Shown: positions 21,761 to 33,087 of the stretch, in pieces
Position numbering within the stretch: position 1 is the stretch's first letter
How the letters are laid out: each line of letters begins with the position of its first letter
Source of the DNA: Schistocerca nitens
Lineage: Eukaryota > Arthropoda > Insecta > Orthoptera > Acrididae
Direction: 5' to 3'
Assembly (NCBI RefSeq): GCF_023898315.1
Contig: NC_064622.1
Span: forward strand, 75,774,387 to 75,838,386
DNA length: 64,000 nucleotides
Translations under genes and position numbers: made by a program
Notes under the pieces: model-generated
The model's database searches: none
The model's input: only the letters and a program-made list of their open reading frames with translations
What the model was told of the DNA's origin: nothing

Positions 21761-23099
21761 CATAGTCTTGGAAATAAATTCAGCCAACCAGTAACATAGG
21801 TTGATTAGAATCCTTCACTAGGCTTCGATAACTATAAAATTCTGTTCTGCGGAAAGAGATTGTGGTGCTTGTTACAAAATGTGTTGAAAAGGTACGTTAT
21901 AATGAGCCATTTGGCTCCTGTAAAGTAAAAATTCACCTCGGAAATAATAAAATAACAAATCATAGTCATCAGAAAACGTCGTCGTGACCTTCACGGATAA
22001 AACTTATCAATGGAATGAGTTTGTTTAGAGAACAGCAGTGTGAACGATCTCCTCGTCGAAAGATTTGCGATTGCTGCAAATGAGTTCCTCCATTGCCTGG
22101 ACACCGTCTCTGGACGATGTCAATGGCCTTCCTTTCCGATTACCATCAATGACACCTTAGTGACCTACGTCAAATTGTTGGCACCGTTTCACTACGGCTG
22201 GAAGCGATGCTGGATTTGGTCACGGTGAATCTGTGTGCAACTTGTACGTTTTGCATAATTTTCCGTTTTGCATAATTTTCTTGAGCCCTATAGCTTTGTA
22301 TAATTTTGAGCCTACTGGTCTGGGACACCGTATACTGAGAGTTTCAAAGACAGCATCTCATATTCTTATAATGGGATAATATTATTTATTTCTTAGCGCA
22401 TTGTTGTTAAAGGTTTTATAAAGGGATAAAATTAAAAAAATTATGAAAAGTAAATGATATGTACAAATTTATATAAACAATTTTGTTTTAACTTGTTGCT
22501 AACTTAGATAACGATAATAAATAAGATCCATAATACGTTGTGGATGTATTTTAAATTAAAATTGGTAGTGTACTTAATTGAAGAAACAAGAGATGGCAAT
22601 TTGTCTTAGATATGATATGACAGTTCTTTCGTTTATACCTTCTAAGTGTATGGTTACATCTGTTACACCTGTTGTCCTGACGATGGTAATACTTAATTTA
22701 ACGTATTGACTAGTTAGGTTAGAATGTGTTTCCGAACTTAAGGTAACAGTGGAGAGTAGGAGTTGATTTAAAATGTCATAGAAAGCTGCATCAGGTGCGA
22801 GGCCTCGGTAAAGCTCCGAGTCAGTCACACCTGATGCAGCGAAAAAAGAAGAAATGTCACTTCTTCAGATAGTGTTACACACTATGAAATGGTATAACAA
22901 ACAGCTACACAGTGAGTTACATTTTCAGACAGATTTGATTTAGTATTGTAGAACCTTCCCTTACTTTTGCTGTTTTTGTAAGTTTATCACATCTTCTCTT
23001 CCTGTGTGTAATATAGCATCTGATTCCGTGTTTGTGTTTGGTCTGTGTCGTTCAATATGTACTGCTGATCTGTCAGATATGGAGCCTGCCTTGTCTTAG
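21761..23099. other. No recognised feature
   Basis: AT-rich sequence with a short hairpin CTGCATCAGGTGYGA near 22787-22830. No gene recognised. Confidence 0.35.
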
Positions 23100-23100
23100 A

Positions 23101-23268
23101 AAAGTTCAAATGTATGAGAATTCCTAAGGGACCAAACTGCATAGGTCATAGTCCATAGACTTTAACACTACTTAAAGTATCTTAAACTAACTTATCCTAA
23201 GAACAACACACACACACACCCATGCCCCAGGGAGGAATCGAACCTCCGGCGGGAGGGGCTGTGCCTTA
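23101..23268 (-). mobile_element. SINE family C, 5'-truncated or decayed copy
   Basis: On the minus strand, the B-box region GGAGGTTCGATTCCTCCCTG, GTGTGTTGTTCTTAGGATAA-like body and TTTGGTCCCTTAGGAATTCT tail. The conserved GACTATGACCTATGCAGTTTGG core is decayed but recognisable. Confidence 0.8.
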
Positions 23269-23600
23269 TTCTAGCGTGTGGTCTCTTCTGTTTGTATGCC
23301 GCGTGTAGTGGTCGCGTTACTTCGTCTGCGATGTTGTTTATAGTTCCAGTTATCTTGTCTGCATATTAATTGTCATATGTTCTGGTTTCCTAAACTCGGC
23401 CTTATTCGTCGTAGGGCATCGCAGATGAGCATTATGTCTTTAGGTGTGCCAGTCTCACCACAGGCACAAGTGTTAGTCTGTTTTAGGCCAAACCTCTCGA
23501 GAAGCACAGGACACGGGCTGTGGCTCGTGCGACAGTGCAACATGCCGCGTGTTCGATTTATGCGCTTCAGATTTATCGGCTCTTAGATAGCGGAGAAGTT

Positions 23601-23790
23601 GGTTCAAATGGCTCTGAGCACTAAGGGACTTAACATCTGAGGTCATCAGTTCCCTAGAACTTAGAACTACTTAAACCTAACTAACCTAAGGACATCACAC
23701 ACATCCATGCCCGAGGCAGGATTCGAACCTGCGACGTAGCGGTCACGCGGTTCCGGACTAAAGCGCCTAGAACCGCTCGGCCAAGCAGGG
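23601..23790 (-). mobile_element. SINE family A, copy 6
   Basis: Tail GGTTCAAATGGCTCTGAGCA at 23601, B box on the minus strand, 5' end damaged near 23785 (no CCGGCCGGC). It is inserted in the LINE C-terminal region. Confidence 0.9.
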
Positions 23791-23846
23791 AAGAAAGAGG
23801 AGACTCGTCTTCCCTTATCAGTTGTGTCCCATTCTGTCTGCCAGGT

Positions 23847-24528
23847 TGAAACATCCCCTTAGAAATATTTATGAATTACTGTGCTGGTAAACCTCATACG
23901 TTATTTGATTTTCAAACAGCTGAGCAAAACTGAACGTGCTCAGAAATTTCTCTCTTTACTTATTCTGATCATCACTAAACTGACACACAATATTTTCAAC
24001 GCAACGCAATCTGACTTTCAATAATGGCCCTGATTAACAATAACCTATACCTTTCGTGAATCACTTACCTAACAAAAGTCTTCGTTACTCGAACTACTGC
24101 AACACAGCGAACGCCAATACTGCCAGCTAAGTAAAAGATTCTAACTACTGAAGGCACTAGCTACTGATAGGCAAAATCAGCAAATGAAAAATTTTGATAG
24201 AGAACAAACAATGTATTTACCTTAATAGTGTCAAAATAAATATAAATATCAGTTCATTACATCCAGTCTTCCAAATCTCCTATTTGTGACGGACTCACGT
24301 CCACATCGTCCGCTCTCAAAATTCTGCCATCTCTCTCCCCACATCCACCACTCCTGGCTGCTCACCTCCAACTGTCCAGAGCTACGCCCTGTTCACACCC
24401 AACTGCCCAACACTACACTAGCGAATATTGCAACAGTGCCAACCAGCCACAGACTGCACACAGCACAGTCAGTGATACAGAGCGCTAGGTGGCGTAACCA
24501 GCATAATAACCTAAACAGCCTACTTACA
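23847..24528 (-). mobile_element. Solo LTR-like element, copy 1
   Basis: On the plus strand it runs TGAAACATCCCC to CTACTTACA, i.e. TG...CA ends in either reading. It is the reverse complement of the element at 56116-56687. Flanks AGGT and ATGT differ by one base, consistent with a worn 4 bp duplication. No coding sequence. It splits the Jockey/R1-type ORF. Confidence 0.75.
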
Positions 24529-24775
24529 ATGTATCAGTTCTTCGGTTGTTTAATTTCCGTTTGTCAATTATGCCTTGTCCAGTTATTTCTCTTTATTTTG
24601 TCGCGTCTTCCCTTCTTCGGTCGGTAGGCAGCTGCTCCCTGGCGAATTGTAATATCTATTGGGAAAACTCGTAGTGCCACGCACAATGCCTCAATCGAGA
24701 CCGTGGGATAATACGGACAAAACAAAATATTTTCTGCAACGTATGTTCGGAAACAAATACAAAAGTAAACCAAAG

Positions 24776-25797
24776 CGAAAACAGTACACTTAGCTTGTGG
24801 AAAGATCGGTTAGCAATCAGTTTTTTACCGACAGTCGGTAAGCCCGTATTTATTTTTCTCAGCGACGGTACGGAACTGTATCAGATGTCTTCCTGAAGTC
24901 AAGGAGCTAGTGTTGCTCACATGTCTGACGCAAACATTCGGAGCGAGCTCAGGACGTGTGGCTATTTTGGCAACTTGCGTCATCTTGTAACCACAGTAGC
25001 AGACATTCGGCCAGTGTTTACGATGCAGCCCAGCACAAAGCGCGCCGCGCTCTCACGATCACGACCTGCGTGGCGGTGGACAGCAACAGTAGCCGCGCGA
25101 CGCTGCACGGTCGTCGCCGGACGCACCACCCGTAAAACTGGCGCGATCTTCCGATTAGCGTCCGCTGTCCGGCCGCGCTTATCGCGCGAATTACGCGGTC
25201 GCCTCTCGGCAGTAGCTTCCGCTGAGCGGTGAGCCGACCTCAGAGCGACGCGCTGCGCCCGCGCAGTGGATCTCTACGCCTCTCCGGCGCGCACGTCTTT
25301 GCGAAAACGTAAGACGACACCGGCACCTGAACTCTCCGTCCCGAAGTGCTCCCGGACACTAAGGACGACCACTCCTGCGCATGCGCAACAGGGTATCTCA
25401 TACGTGGGCGTTTCATCGTTTCTACTGTGCCCCCGGGTCAGGCCGTGCTCCGCGTGTACAGTTTCGTCATAACGAACCCGGTCGCGTCTGCGGTTCGTTG
25501 CGGAATTGGCGTCTTCCAAGCCTCGCGAGGCGGAGACCTCCGAATGCTGTCATGCATATGCAACAAAAGATGTAAACTCTGATTTAAATACCAGTACTGC
25601 TTAGCTATATAATGTTTCGTGGTTCAAAATTCTCGTGTTGCAGGGACAATTCAGAGGACTAAGCGACGGACTTTATGTAACTTACAGGGGGACGTTCCTG
25701 ACACGCCCTCTTCGATTTGCCTCTTTCCTCGTGCGTGCAGAATTTGAACATCAGTCTCCCTTCATACGCTTCTTAAAGCAACACGGCGCAATTTAAA
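24776..25797. other. Unassigned; CpG-rich core about 25040-25540
   Basis: The core is GC- and CpG-rich with open frames on both strands (24921-25232, 25274-25519), none with a recognisable domain. It could be a regulatory island or an unrecognised exon. I call no gene. Confidence 0.3.
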
Positions 25798-25995
25798 AAT
25801 GGTTCAAATGGCTCTGAGCACTATGGCACTTAACTTCTGAGGTCATCAGTCCCCTAGAACGAAGAACTACTCAAACCTAACTAACCTAAGGATATCACAC
25901 ACATCTACGCCCGAGGCAGGATTCGAACCTGCGACTGTAGCGGTCGCGCGGTTCCAGACTGTGGCGCCTAGAACCGCTCGGCCACTTCGGCCGGC
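25798..25995 (-). mobile_element. SINE family A, copy 7
   Basis: Full-length, minus strand: 5' end CCGGCCGAAGTGGCCGAGCG, B box, body and tail ending GAGCCATTTGAACC at about 25801. Target-site duplication not clear. Confidence 0.93.
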
Positions 25996-26860
25996 TCAAT
26001 AAAAAAAAGGAAAGAAAAAAAATACTTTTGTATATTGTCCGGTATCAGAGTATGAATGCGGTATGTAGACGTAAAGTCACTGGTTTGAGGTTCGCTTGTA
26101 GTAGCTTTTGTTTGATTTTATTTTAATTCCATGTTTATGAACAAGTGAAAACGTAACCTGAAAAATGCTGAATTCTTTTTAATAACATACTTTTTTCATT
26201 TTTTATTCTTTTCTCACGAGTACTCACGACAAATTAAAATTTCGTGCATAAAATAAAATACTTTTATATCCCTGGATACTAAACAGTATTGATGATATAC
26301 ATATAAGTTTCTTTTCGCTTAACGAAAATACATTTTTCTTGTAAGTTTCAAATTTTAATTTGTTTTTATACGACCACTAACTAAAAATAAAATGAAACTT
26401 TTATCCATTACGGATGAGGAACACTTCGACTGAGATGAATGAAGTGTTCTTGAAATTACTGCAACCGGGCGACCAGTTCCAGTAATTACAAGAATTTCAA
26501 GAACCCTTTGAAAACAAAATATCGTTTTTAAAAAAAATTATTTATTAATATCTGTTAACATTACCATCGGTACACTTAAAGGTACGTGACGCGTCTCTTT
26601 GATAGCCACACCCACTGCTTTGGTATGATGGGAACTGTACCATACATGGCGCGCATATTCAGCTGAAGAGAGCACAAATTCCCCACAGATTCAGTCAGTG
26701 CTCCTCAAACTGTTCCCGTCACATTTTACACATCATTATATTTCTGGTAACGACTTTCAGGCTCGTTTACAGACCGCGCTATTTAAGAGCGAAGGTGGGG
26801 TGTAGATTAGCCTCTGGTATATTGAGCACGTAACGCAGCGTTTGTGAAAAGTGAAACTAT
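25996..26860. other. No recognised feature (AT-rich)
   Basis: AT-rich sequence with a small inverted repeat around 26430-26500 (AAGTGTTCTTGAAATTACTG against CAGTAATTACAAGAATTTC). No gene seen. Confidence 0.35.
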
Positions 26861-27328
26861 ATGAAACTTCCTGGCAGCTTAAAACTGTGTGCCGGACCGA
26901 GACTCGAACTCGGGACCTTTGCCTTTCGCGGGCAAGTGCTCTACCAACTGAGCTACCCAAGCACGACTCACGCCCCTTCCTCACAGCTTTAATTCCGCCA
27001 GTACCTCGTCTCCTACCTTCCAAACTTCACAGAAGCTCTCCTGCGAACCTTGCAGAAATAGCACCCCTGGAAGAAAGGAAATTGCGGAGACATGGCTTAG
27101 CCATAGCCTGGCGGCTGTTTCTAGAATGAAATTTTCACTCTACAGCGGAGTGTGCGCTGATATGAAATTGGTGACAGATTAAAATTGTGTGCCGGACCGA
27201 GATTCGAACGCGAGACCTTTGCCTTTTCGCGGGCAAGTGCTCTACCAACTGAGCTACCCAAGCACGACTCACGCCCCGTCCTCACAGCTTTAATTCCGCC
27301 AGTACCTCGTCTCCTACCTTCCAAATTT
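26861..27328 (-). repeat. Tandem tRNA-like units (family G), second array
   Basis: A full unit (26861-27160) and a partial unit (27161-27328) with a ~300 bp period, same orientation and same phase as the array at 19.6 kb. A and B boxes are visible on the minus strand. The partial unit again begins in sense direction at TTTGGAAGGTAGGAG. Confidence 0.88.
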
Positions 27329-27575
27329 CATTCTAGACACAACCCCCAGGCTGTCGCTAAGCCATGTCTCTGCAATTTCCTGTCTTCCAGGGGTGCTAGT
27401 TGTGCAAGGTTCGCAGGAGAGCTTCTGTGAAGGTAGGACACGAGGTACTGACGGAATTAAAGCTGTGAGGACGGGGCGTCAGTCGTGTTTGGGTAGCTCA
27501 GTTCGTAGTGCACTTGCCCGCGAAAGGCAAAGGTCCCGAGTTCGAGTCTCGGTCCTGCACACAATTTAAGCTTCC
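27329..27575 (+). repeat. Family G unit in opposite orientation
   Basis: The plus strand carries CCCAGGCTGTCGCTAAGCCA, GTTCGCAGGAGAGCTTCTGT, then GGTAGCTCAGTTCGTAGTGC and GAGTTCGAGTCTCGG. With the preceding array it makes a back-to-back arrangement. Confidence 0.85.
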
Positions 27576-28437
27576 CGAGAGCATCAAAAATATGGATTAT
27601 CCAGTAGGATATTGATGGTCAAAAACACCTTACAGTACTACATAATATTTTAAAGTATTCTCCAATTGTACGATTTGTTGCATTTTAGTTATTAATAAAG
27701 GAGTTATTGGTAGAAATTAGCTTGTGTAATGTGAGTTTCTTCTGCCTGCTCGCTGGCCATTGGTGAAGCAACACGCCCCCGCAGTCCGCGCGCGATCACT
27801 TTAGCACAGACTCCCGGAAGACGACCCCAGCTCCTGATTGGAGGCGTGGCGTGGTGGCGCCGCCGGACCAGCCAATACCATTAGCGGCTCTGCGGCCTCT
27901 GGGTCGGCAGTAAAGCACAATTAGCGCCGGCTGCCGTGTTGCGGCTAATTAGGCCGGCCGGCAAGACGCTCAGCAGGCGCAGGCTTCCGCAGGAGCCGTC
28001 CGGACACTGAGAGCTGGGCCCGCCCCCGGTCCGACGGCGGCTTTGTGCTTTGTTTGGTGGGCGTTCCCCCAAGTTTACTGACCGTATCTCTACACTGACA
28101 GACATGGCATGAATGACGACTTTTGTTCGATATCACGATCGCCACAAAGCCTTTCTCTTAAACTCAATGCTGAGAAGTCACAGGTCATCCTAATATTACC
28201 CCAAAAATTGATCTGCGGACATTTTCGTTAAATATTTTCTGCGATACTCCACGAACGTGTCCCAGTTACCGGACAGGCGTCTATACTGGGGGGTTATAAC
28301 TGACGGTGTTCAGATTGCTGCAGTGCGAGCTGTATACACCGCAGGGGGCTGAGATATCGTAGGTATGTTCATTAATCGATGCGCTCGCGGAGTAAATTGA
28401 AAAAAATAAAGTCCCAGGGAGGAGCTGTAAGCATATA
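27576..28437. other. Unassigned; CpG-rich core about 27770-28080
   Basis: The core is CpG-rich and contains AT-rich cores in GC context such as GCACAATTAGCGCC and GCGGCTAATTAGGCC, which resemble homeodomain binding sites. No open frame has recognisable features. Confidence 0.3.
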
Positions 28438-30018
28438 CAGGGTGTTACAAAAAGGTACCGCCAAACTTTCAGGAAACATTCCTCACACACAAACAAAGAA
28501 AAGATGTTATGTGGACATGTGTCCGGAAACGCTTAATTTCCATGTTAGAGTTCATTTTAGTTTCGTCAGTATGTACTGTACTTACTCGATTCACCGCCAG
28601 TTGGCCCAATTGAAGGAAGGTAATGTTGACTTCGGTGCTTGTGTGGACATGCGACTCATTGCTCTACAGTACTAGCATCAAGCACATCAGTACGTAGCAT
28701 CAACAGGTTAGTGTTCATCACGAACGTGGTTTAGCAGTCAGTGCAATGTTTACAAATGCGGAGTTGGCAGATGCCCATTTGATGTAGGGATTAGCACGGG
28801 ACAATATCCGTGGCGCGGTACGTTTGTATCGAGACAGATTTCCAGAACGAAGGTGTCCCGACAGGAAGACGTTCGAAGCATTTGATCGGCGTCTTAGAGA
28901 GTACGGAACATTCCAGCCTATGACTCGCGACTGGGGAAGATCTAGAACGACGAGGACACCTGCAATGGACGAGGCAATTCTTCGTGCAGTTGACGATAAC
29001 CCTAATGTCAGCGTCAGAGAAGTTGCTGCTGTACAAGGTAACGTTGACCACGTCACTGTATGGAGAGTGCTACGGGAGAACCAGTTGTTTCCGTACCGTG
29101 TACAGCGTGTGCAGGCACTATCAGCAGCTGATTGGCCTCCACGAGTACACTTCTGCGAATGGTTCATCCAACAATGTGTCAATCCTCATTTCAGTGCAAA
29201 TGTTCTCTTTACGGATGAGGCTTCATTCCAACGTGATCAAATTGTAAATTTTCACAATCAACATGTGTGGGCTGATGAGAATCCGCACGCAATTGTGCAA
29301 TCACGTCATCAACACAGATTTTCTGTGAACCTTTCGGCAGGCGTTGTTGGTGATGTCTCGATTGGGCCCCATGTTCTTCCACCTACGCTCAATGGAGCAC
29401 GTTATCATGATTTCATACGGGATACTCTACCTGTGCTGCTAGAAGATGTGCCTTTACAAGTACGACACAACATGTGGTTCATGCACAATGGAGCTCCTGC
29501 ACATTTCAGTCGAAGTGTTCGTACGCTCCTCAACAACAGATTCGGTGACCGATGGATTGGTAGAGGCGGACCAATTCCATGGCCTCCACGCTCTCCTGAC
29601 CTCATTCCTCTTGACTTTCATTTATGGGGGCATTTGAAAGCTCTTGTCTACGCAACCCCGGTACCAAATGTAGAGACTCTTCGTGCTCGTATTGTGGACG
29701 GCTGTGATACAATACGCCATTCTCCAGGGCTGCATCAGCGCATCATGGATTCCATGCGACGGAGGGTGGATGCATGTATCCTCGCTAACGGAGGACATTT
29801 TGAACATTTCCTGTAACAAAGTGTTTGAAGTCACGCTGGTACGTTCTGTTGCTGTGCGTTTCCATTCCATGATTAATGTGATTTGCAGAGAAGTAATAAA
29901 ATGAGCTCTAACATGGAAAGTAAGCGTTTCCGGACACATGTCCACGTAACATATTTTCTTTCTTTGTGTGTGATGAATGTTCCCTGAAAGTTTGGCCGTA
30001 CCTTTTTGTAACACCCTG
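28438..30018 (+). mobile_element. DD41D mariner, nearly complete but inactivated
   Basis: 1581 bp with TA on both sides (28436-28437, 30019-30020). The ends are CAGGGTGTTACAAAAAGGTA inward, with terminal inverted repeats of about 120 bp containing GTGGACATGTGTCCGGAAAC, itself a near-palindrome. A single transposase frame fills the middle. The copy at 4279-5028 is a deletion derivative of this family. Confidence 0.93.
28746..29816 (+). pseudogene. DD41D Tc1/mariner transposase, amber stop and lost Asp
   Basis: The frame starts MFTNAELADAHLM at 28746 and hits TAG at 28785-28787 (codon 14, where the motif expects a Tyr). It then stays open through YRDRFPERRCPDRKTFEAFD (N-terminal helix-turn-helix region), LFTDEASF (first Asp), MWFMHNGAPAHFSRSVRTLL, RSPDLIPLDFHLWG (third Asp) and ANGGHFEHFL. 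The second catalytic Asp is Asn (HNGAPAH instead of HDGAPAH); spacing to the third is 41 residues. The downstream ATG at 28824 would give 330 residues lacking part of the DNA-binding domain. Two lesions make activity very unlikely. Confidence 0.92.
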
Positions 30019-30020
30019 TA

Positions 30021-30185
30021 GAATGCGGTTGGTCGGTTGATTTGGGGGAAGGGACCAAACAGCGAGCTAATCGATCCCAATGGATAGGGTAAGATGGGGA
30101 AGGAAGTCGGCCATGCCCTTTCACAGGAGCCATCCCGGCATTTGAGTGAAGTGATTCAGGATGGCCTCCCGAATGAGAGTCCTTC
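30021..30185 (-). mobile_element. SINE family L, head degraded
   Basis: The plus strand reads GGTTGGTCGGTTGATTTGGG, GGGACCAAACAGCGAGCTAA, GGAAGGAAGTCGGCCATGCC and CAGGAGCCATCCCGGCATTT, then CCTCCCGAATGAGAGTCC. These match the reverse complement of another tRNA-derived SINE of this genome. Its sense strand contains a degraded version of the GAxxGATGACCTCGCTGTTT core. The tRNA head is largely missing. Confidence 0.75.
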
Positions 30186-30381
30186 GTTCAGGATGTCGTG
30201 TGCGTACAGGAAGAGTCGAGGAACGATCAGACACGTGATGATGGTGGTTCTGATACTTAACATTGCGATATGGTCACAAGTAACGTACAACGAGTACGGG
30301 CTCCCGATTCAGCAACGTGCTGCATCAGTAAAACGGCATGGTCGACAGCTGTTTTCGCATCATATCCGGTGTAATCAAAGC

Positions 30382-30579
30382 GCCGGCCGAAGTGGCCGCG
30401 CGGTTCTGGCGCTGCAGTCTGGAACCGCGAGACCGCTACGGTCGCAGGTTCGAATCCTGCCTCGGGCATGAATGTGTGTGATGTCCTTAGGTTAGTTAGG
30501 TTTAACTAGTTCTAAGTTCTAGGGGACTAATGACCTCAGCAGTTGAGTCCCATAGTGCTCAGAGCCAATTGAGCCAATT
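30382..30579 (+). mobile_element. SINE family A, copy 8
   Basis: Full-length on the plus strand. 11 bp duplication GTAATCAAAGC (30371-30381) against GTAATCATAGC (30580-30590), one mismatch. Confidence 0.93.
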
Positions 30580-30595
30580 GTAATCATAGCGATAT

Positions 30596-31190
30596 GTCGT
30601 TTTACACTGTCCTTCAGATGAGGAAGGGTCCGGATACATCCCTGATAGACACCATCTTTGAGATTTCCTCCCAGCCAGAAGTGACATTGATTTAGTTCGG
30701 GAGATATGGAAGGCCGCACATCTTGAAATTTGTTAGAGGTAATGCAGTCGTTACTGAAGCTTTCAAAAAGGAAAATTTTTACCTAGCAAGTGACATGTGG
30801 TGATGCATCGTATTGCATGAAAGTATGGTCTGGACACAGTTGCGTTCTTCCGAAGCTGCGGTCATGTGTTGGACAAGGAGGTGCTTGTAAAGGGTAGATG
30901 TCACGACGCCTGATTGGCCCGTGAGATGACACCTCCTCGAAGAAAAACGCATTTAGAGTGGAGGAGCTTATGAAACCACAGCAAGTAGTCACATAATATG
31001 AGTGCAGTAGACCTTCCTGCACAACATGTGGGTGGGGTAGAAAGCTATTTGCGACAGTTCTGTGCACTCACGGCACTGTGCGGAGTAAGAATATTCCACG
31101 GCCACATGTCATTCATTTCAATGCATGCCAAAAGACGAAGAGCAAATTCACGACTTTGTAGCCTACCTAGGGGCTTCATTTGGTGCATAT
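30596..31190 (-). pseudogene. Tc1/mariner transposase remnant (DUF4817-type relative)
   Basis: The minus strand reads EFALRLLACIEMNDMWPWNI, later a degenerate FMQYDASPHVTC (second-Asp motif), then PELNQCHFWLGGNLKDGVYQ and GCIRTLPHLKDSVKRHI. This is the third-motif region, with His where the Asp should be. Several stops and frame shifts occur. No terminal repeats identified. Confidence 0.72.
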
Positions 31191-31817
31191 TTTGAATCTT
31201 GTAGGGATACCATTGTAAAATACGCCGCCTAATCTTTCAAACTGTTGACCAGGGAATAGACTATTCCCGATACGCAGCTCGAGCCCTGGCTGCAGAATAT
31301 GAAGCACTTGCTGCATGGTCGGCTATAGCTACAGCAGTTTCATCAACAAGTTTCATGGGAATGGAAAGCCTGCTTCTCTCTACTGCATCACCAAATCACC
31401 TATTTCTTCTAACATCAGGATCCTATTCCCCGAAATACAGAGCTGCTACTGCGAAAAACAGTATTACCGGGAGTGCAGGGTCTTTCTTCTCAGAAGACAC
31501 TGCGTTTTGTATGGAAAACTTCAAAATTTTTAACCGTTTACACCAAAAGTCGCTTCATAAAAGGAATAAACACGCGGCGCGAATGACAGACAGTATACCG
31601 ACGTTAAAACAGAAATTGTTTCTCAGTCTGTCTGCTTACAGAGCTATATTTTCACCTGGTATCAGAAAGTGGAACTAATATTTTTTCAGTGTACTCCCAG
31701 AGCTCACCGATTACTGAACATACCTGCGATATATACCTGCGATGTATACCTGGGATGTATGCAGCCCGAACAGCAGCACTTGTAACTCCGTCAGTTTACT
31801 TACAAAGAAGAGCATAA
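31191..31817. other. No recognised feature
   Basis: Contains overlapping plus-strand open frames (31315-31678) without family resemblance and a short imperfect duplication around 31730-31760 (ATATACCTGCGATGTATACC). No gene called. Confidence 0.35.
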
Positions 31818-32075
31818 TAAACTGATACACCTGCCTAATATCGCGTAGGGCCTCCACGAGGACGCAGAAGTGTAGCAACACGACGTAGCATGAACTCGAT
31901 TAACATCTGACGTAGAGCTGACACCATGAATCCTGCAGGAGTACAAGGGGTTGGAGATCACTTCTGAATGGCACGTTGCAAGGCATCCAGGGTACGCTCA
32001 ATAAAGTTCATGTCTGGGTAATTTGGTGGCCAGCGGAAGTGTTTCAACTCAGAAGAAACTGGTTGCTCAAATAAA
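31818..32075 (-). mobile_element. Tc1-like remnant
   Basis: The plus-strand text CTGCCTAATATCGCGTAGGG, GCAACACGACGTAGCATGAA and TTTGGTGGCCAGCGGAAGTG is the antisense of a Tc1-like transposase catalytic region (the minus strand spells a degraded WPPNYPDMNFIERTLDALQR). Short, and both ends lost. Confidence 0.75.
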
Positions 32076-32670
32076 ATAACATCTGGAAATTTAAACGGCT
32101 GAAGGTGTTTTGACTCAACATTTTGTATTGGACAGCCGACGTCCGGCAACCATCTGTACAAAGATGGCATTACAAAGAATATCGATTAAATCTATACTGA
32201 GTCGAAAACAGTAAAATCCATAGGGTTTCCAATCACAGGGTAAGCATGCACAAGACCAGTTACAATGTAAGCATACACATGACCGAATACTGAAGGCATG
32301 CATTTCGTGACGATGTTTTACCGAAATAACAAGTTTCGAAAACTCTTACTTATATTTATAACAAGAAAAGGTATTGAACAAGTTCAGAATGGGCATTAGA
32401 CAATAGAACGAAAGGGTCTGCTGAATAATAACATCTGTGTGGCCCAGAGCAAGTGTCGAATTACCGATTGGTCGTTAAACTCGTTAAGATTAGAGAAAAC
32501 CAACTGATCAAAAATCTGTGACCATAACAGACGAAGAAACACGTAATTGTTTTACCTATTGTATCTACAGAAACTGACGATACTATTGAAATTAATAAAT
32601 GTGAAATAATACCCATTGCTTTCACAAGCCGGGACATGGTCGCGAATTGAACAGTGGCCCGAAGATACAA
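32076..32670. other. No recognised feature
   Basis: AT-rich. Contains a loose repeat of TAAGCATGCACAAGACC and TAAGCATACACATGACC near 32240-32285. Confidence 0.35.
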
Positions 32671-32959
32671 TAAATTTTCTTTACTTCACGTCTATGGTCT
32701 CCAATTTTTTATCATCAGACTACCGGTTTCGGTCTACATGATGACCATATTCAGATGTGTTTTATAAAAACTTGTCCTAAAATCCTTGAGCCATAGTCGC
32801 ATCGTCAATTTTTTTAACATTTAGCGATGCCACTACGGCTCTAGTATATTAGGACATGTTTTTATAAAACAGATCTGAAGATGGTCATTATAGACCGAAA
32901 ACGGTAGTCTGATGACAACAAATTTGTGACCATAGACGTGAAGTAAAGGTAATTTAATA
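32671..32959. mobile_element. Foldback element FB3
   Basis: The arms 32671-32804 and 32825-32959 are reverse complements at roughly 85-90 percent, around a 20 bp loop rich in T and A. Each arm contains ACCGGTTTCGGTCTA and GATGACCATATTCAGAT-type sequence. No coding potential. Confidence 0.85.
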
Positions 32960-33087
32960 TACACTGCCTGAGATAAAAAGTAAAGTAAGCAGAAAAGGAA
33001 GAGTGAATGACTTGGACTTCACGGGTTAGCAGCATATGTGATGTTATTTCAGTGATTATAATATCGAGTCAAATTTACAAAATGATA

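Larger units (their letters stand above)
23373..24775 (-). pseudogene. Jockey/R1-type LINE ORF2 C-terminal region, split twice
   Basis: Read on the minus strand. 24773-24564 gives TVSIEALCVALRV and IRQGAAAYRPKKGRRDKI, the post-RT region of Jockey/I/R1-type elements. After an LTR insertion, 23846-23785 gives TWQTEWDTTDKGRRVSSFFP (the WQ.EWD...KGR motif). After a SINE insertion, 23585-23373 gives INRTRGMLHCRTSHSPCP, LLERFGLKQTNTCACGETGT and PKDIMLICDALRR, with the CxC..GTP.H-like C-terminal zinc-type motif. The RT core upstream of 24775 is not recognisable. Confidence 0.82.
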
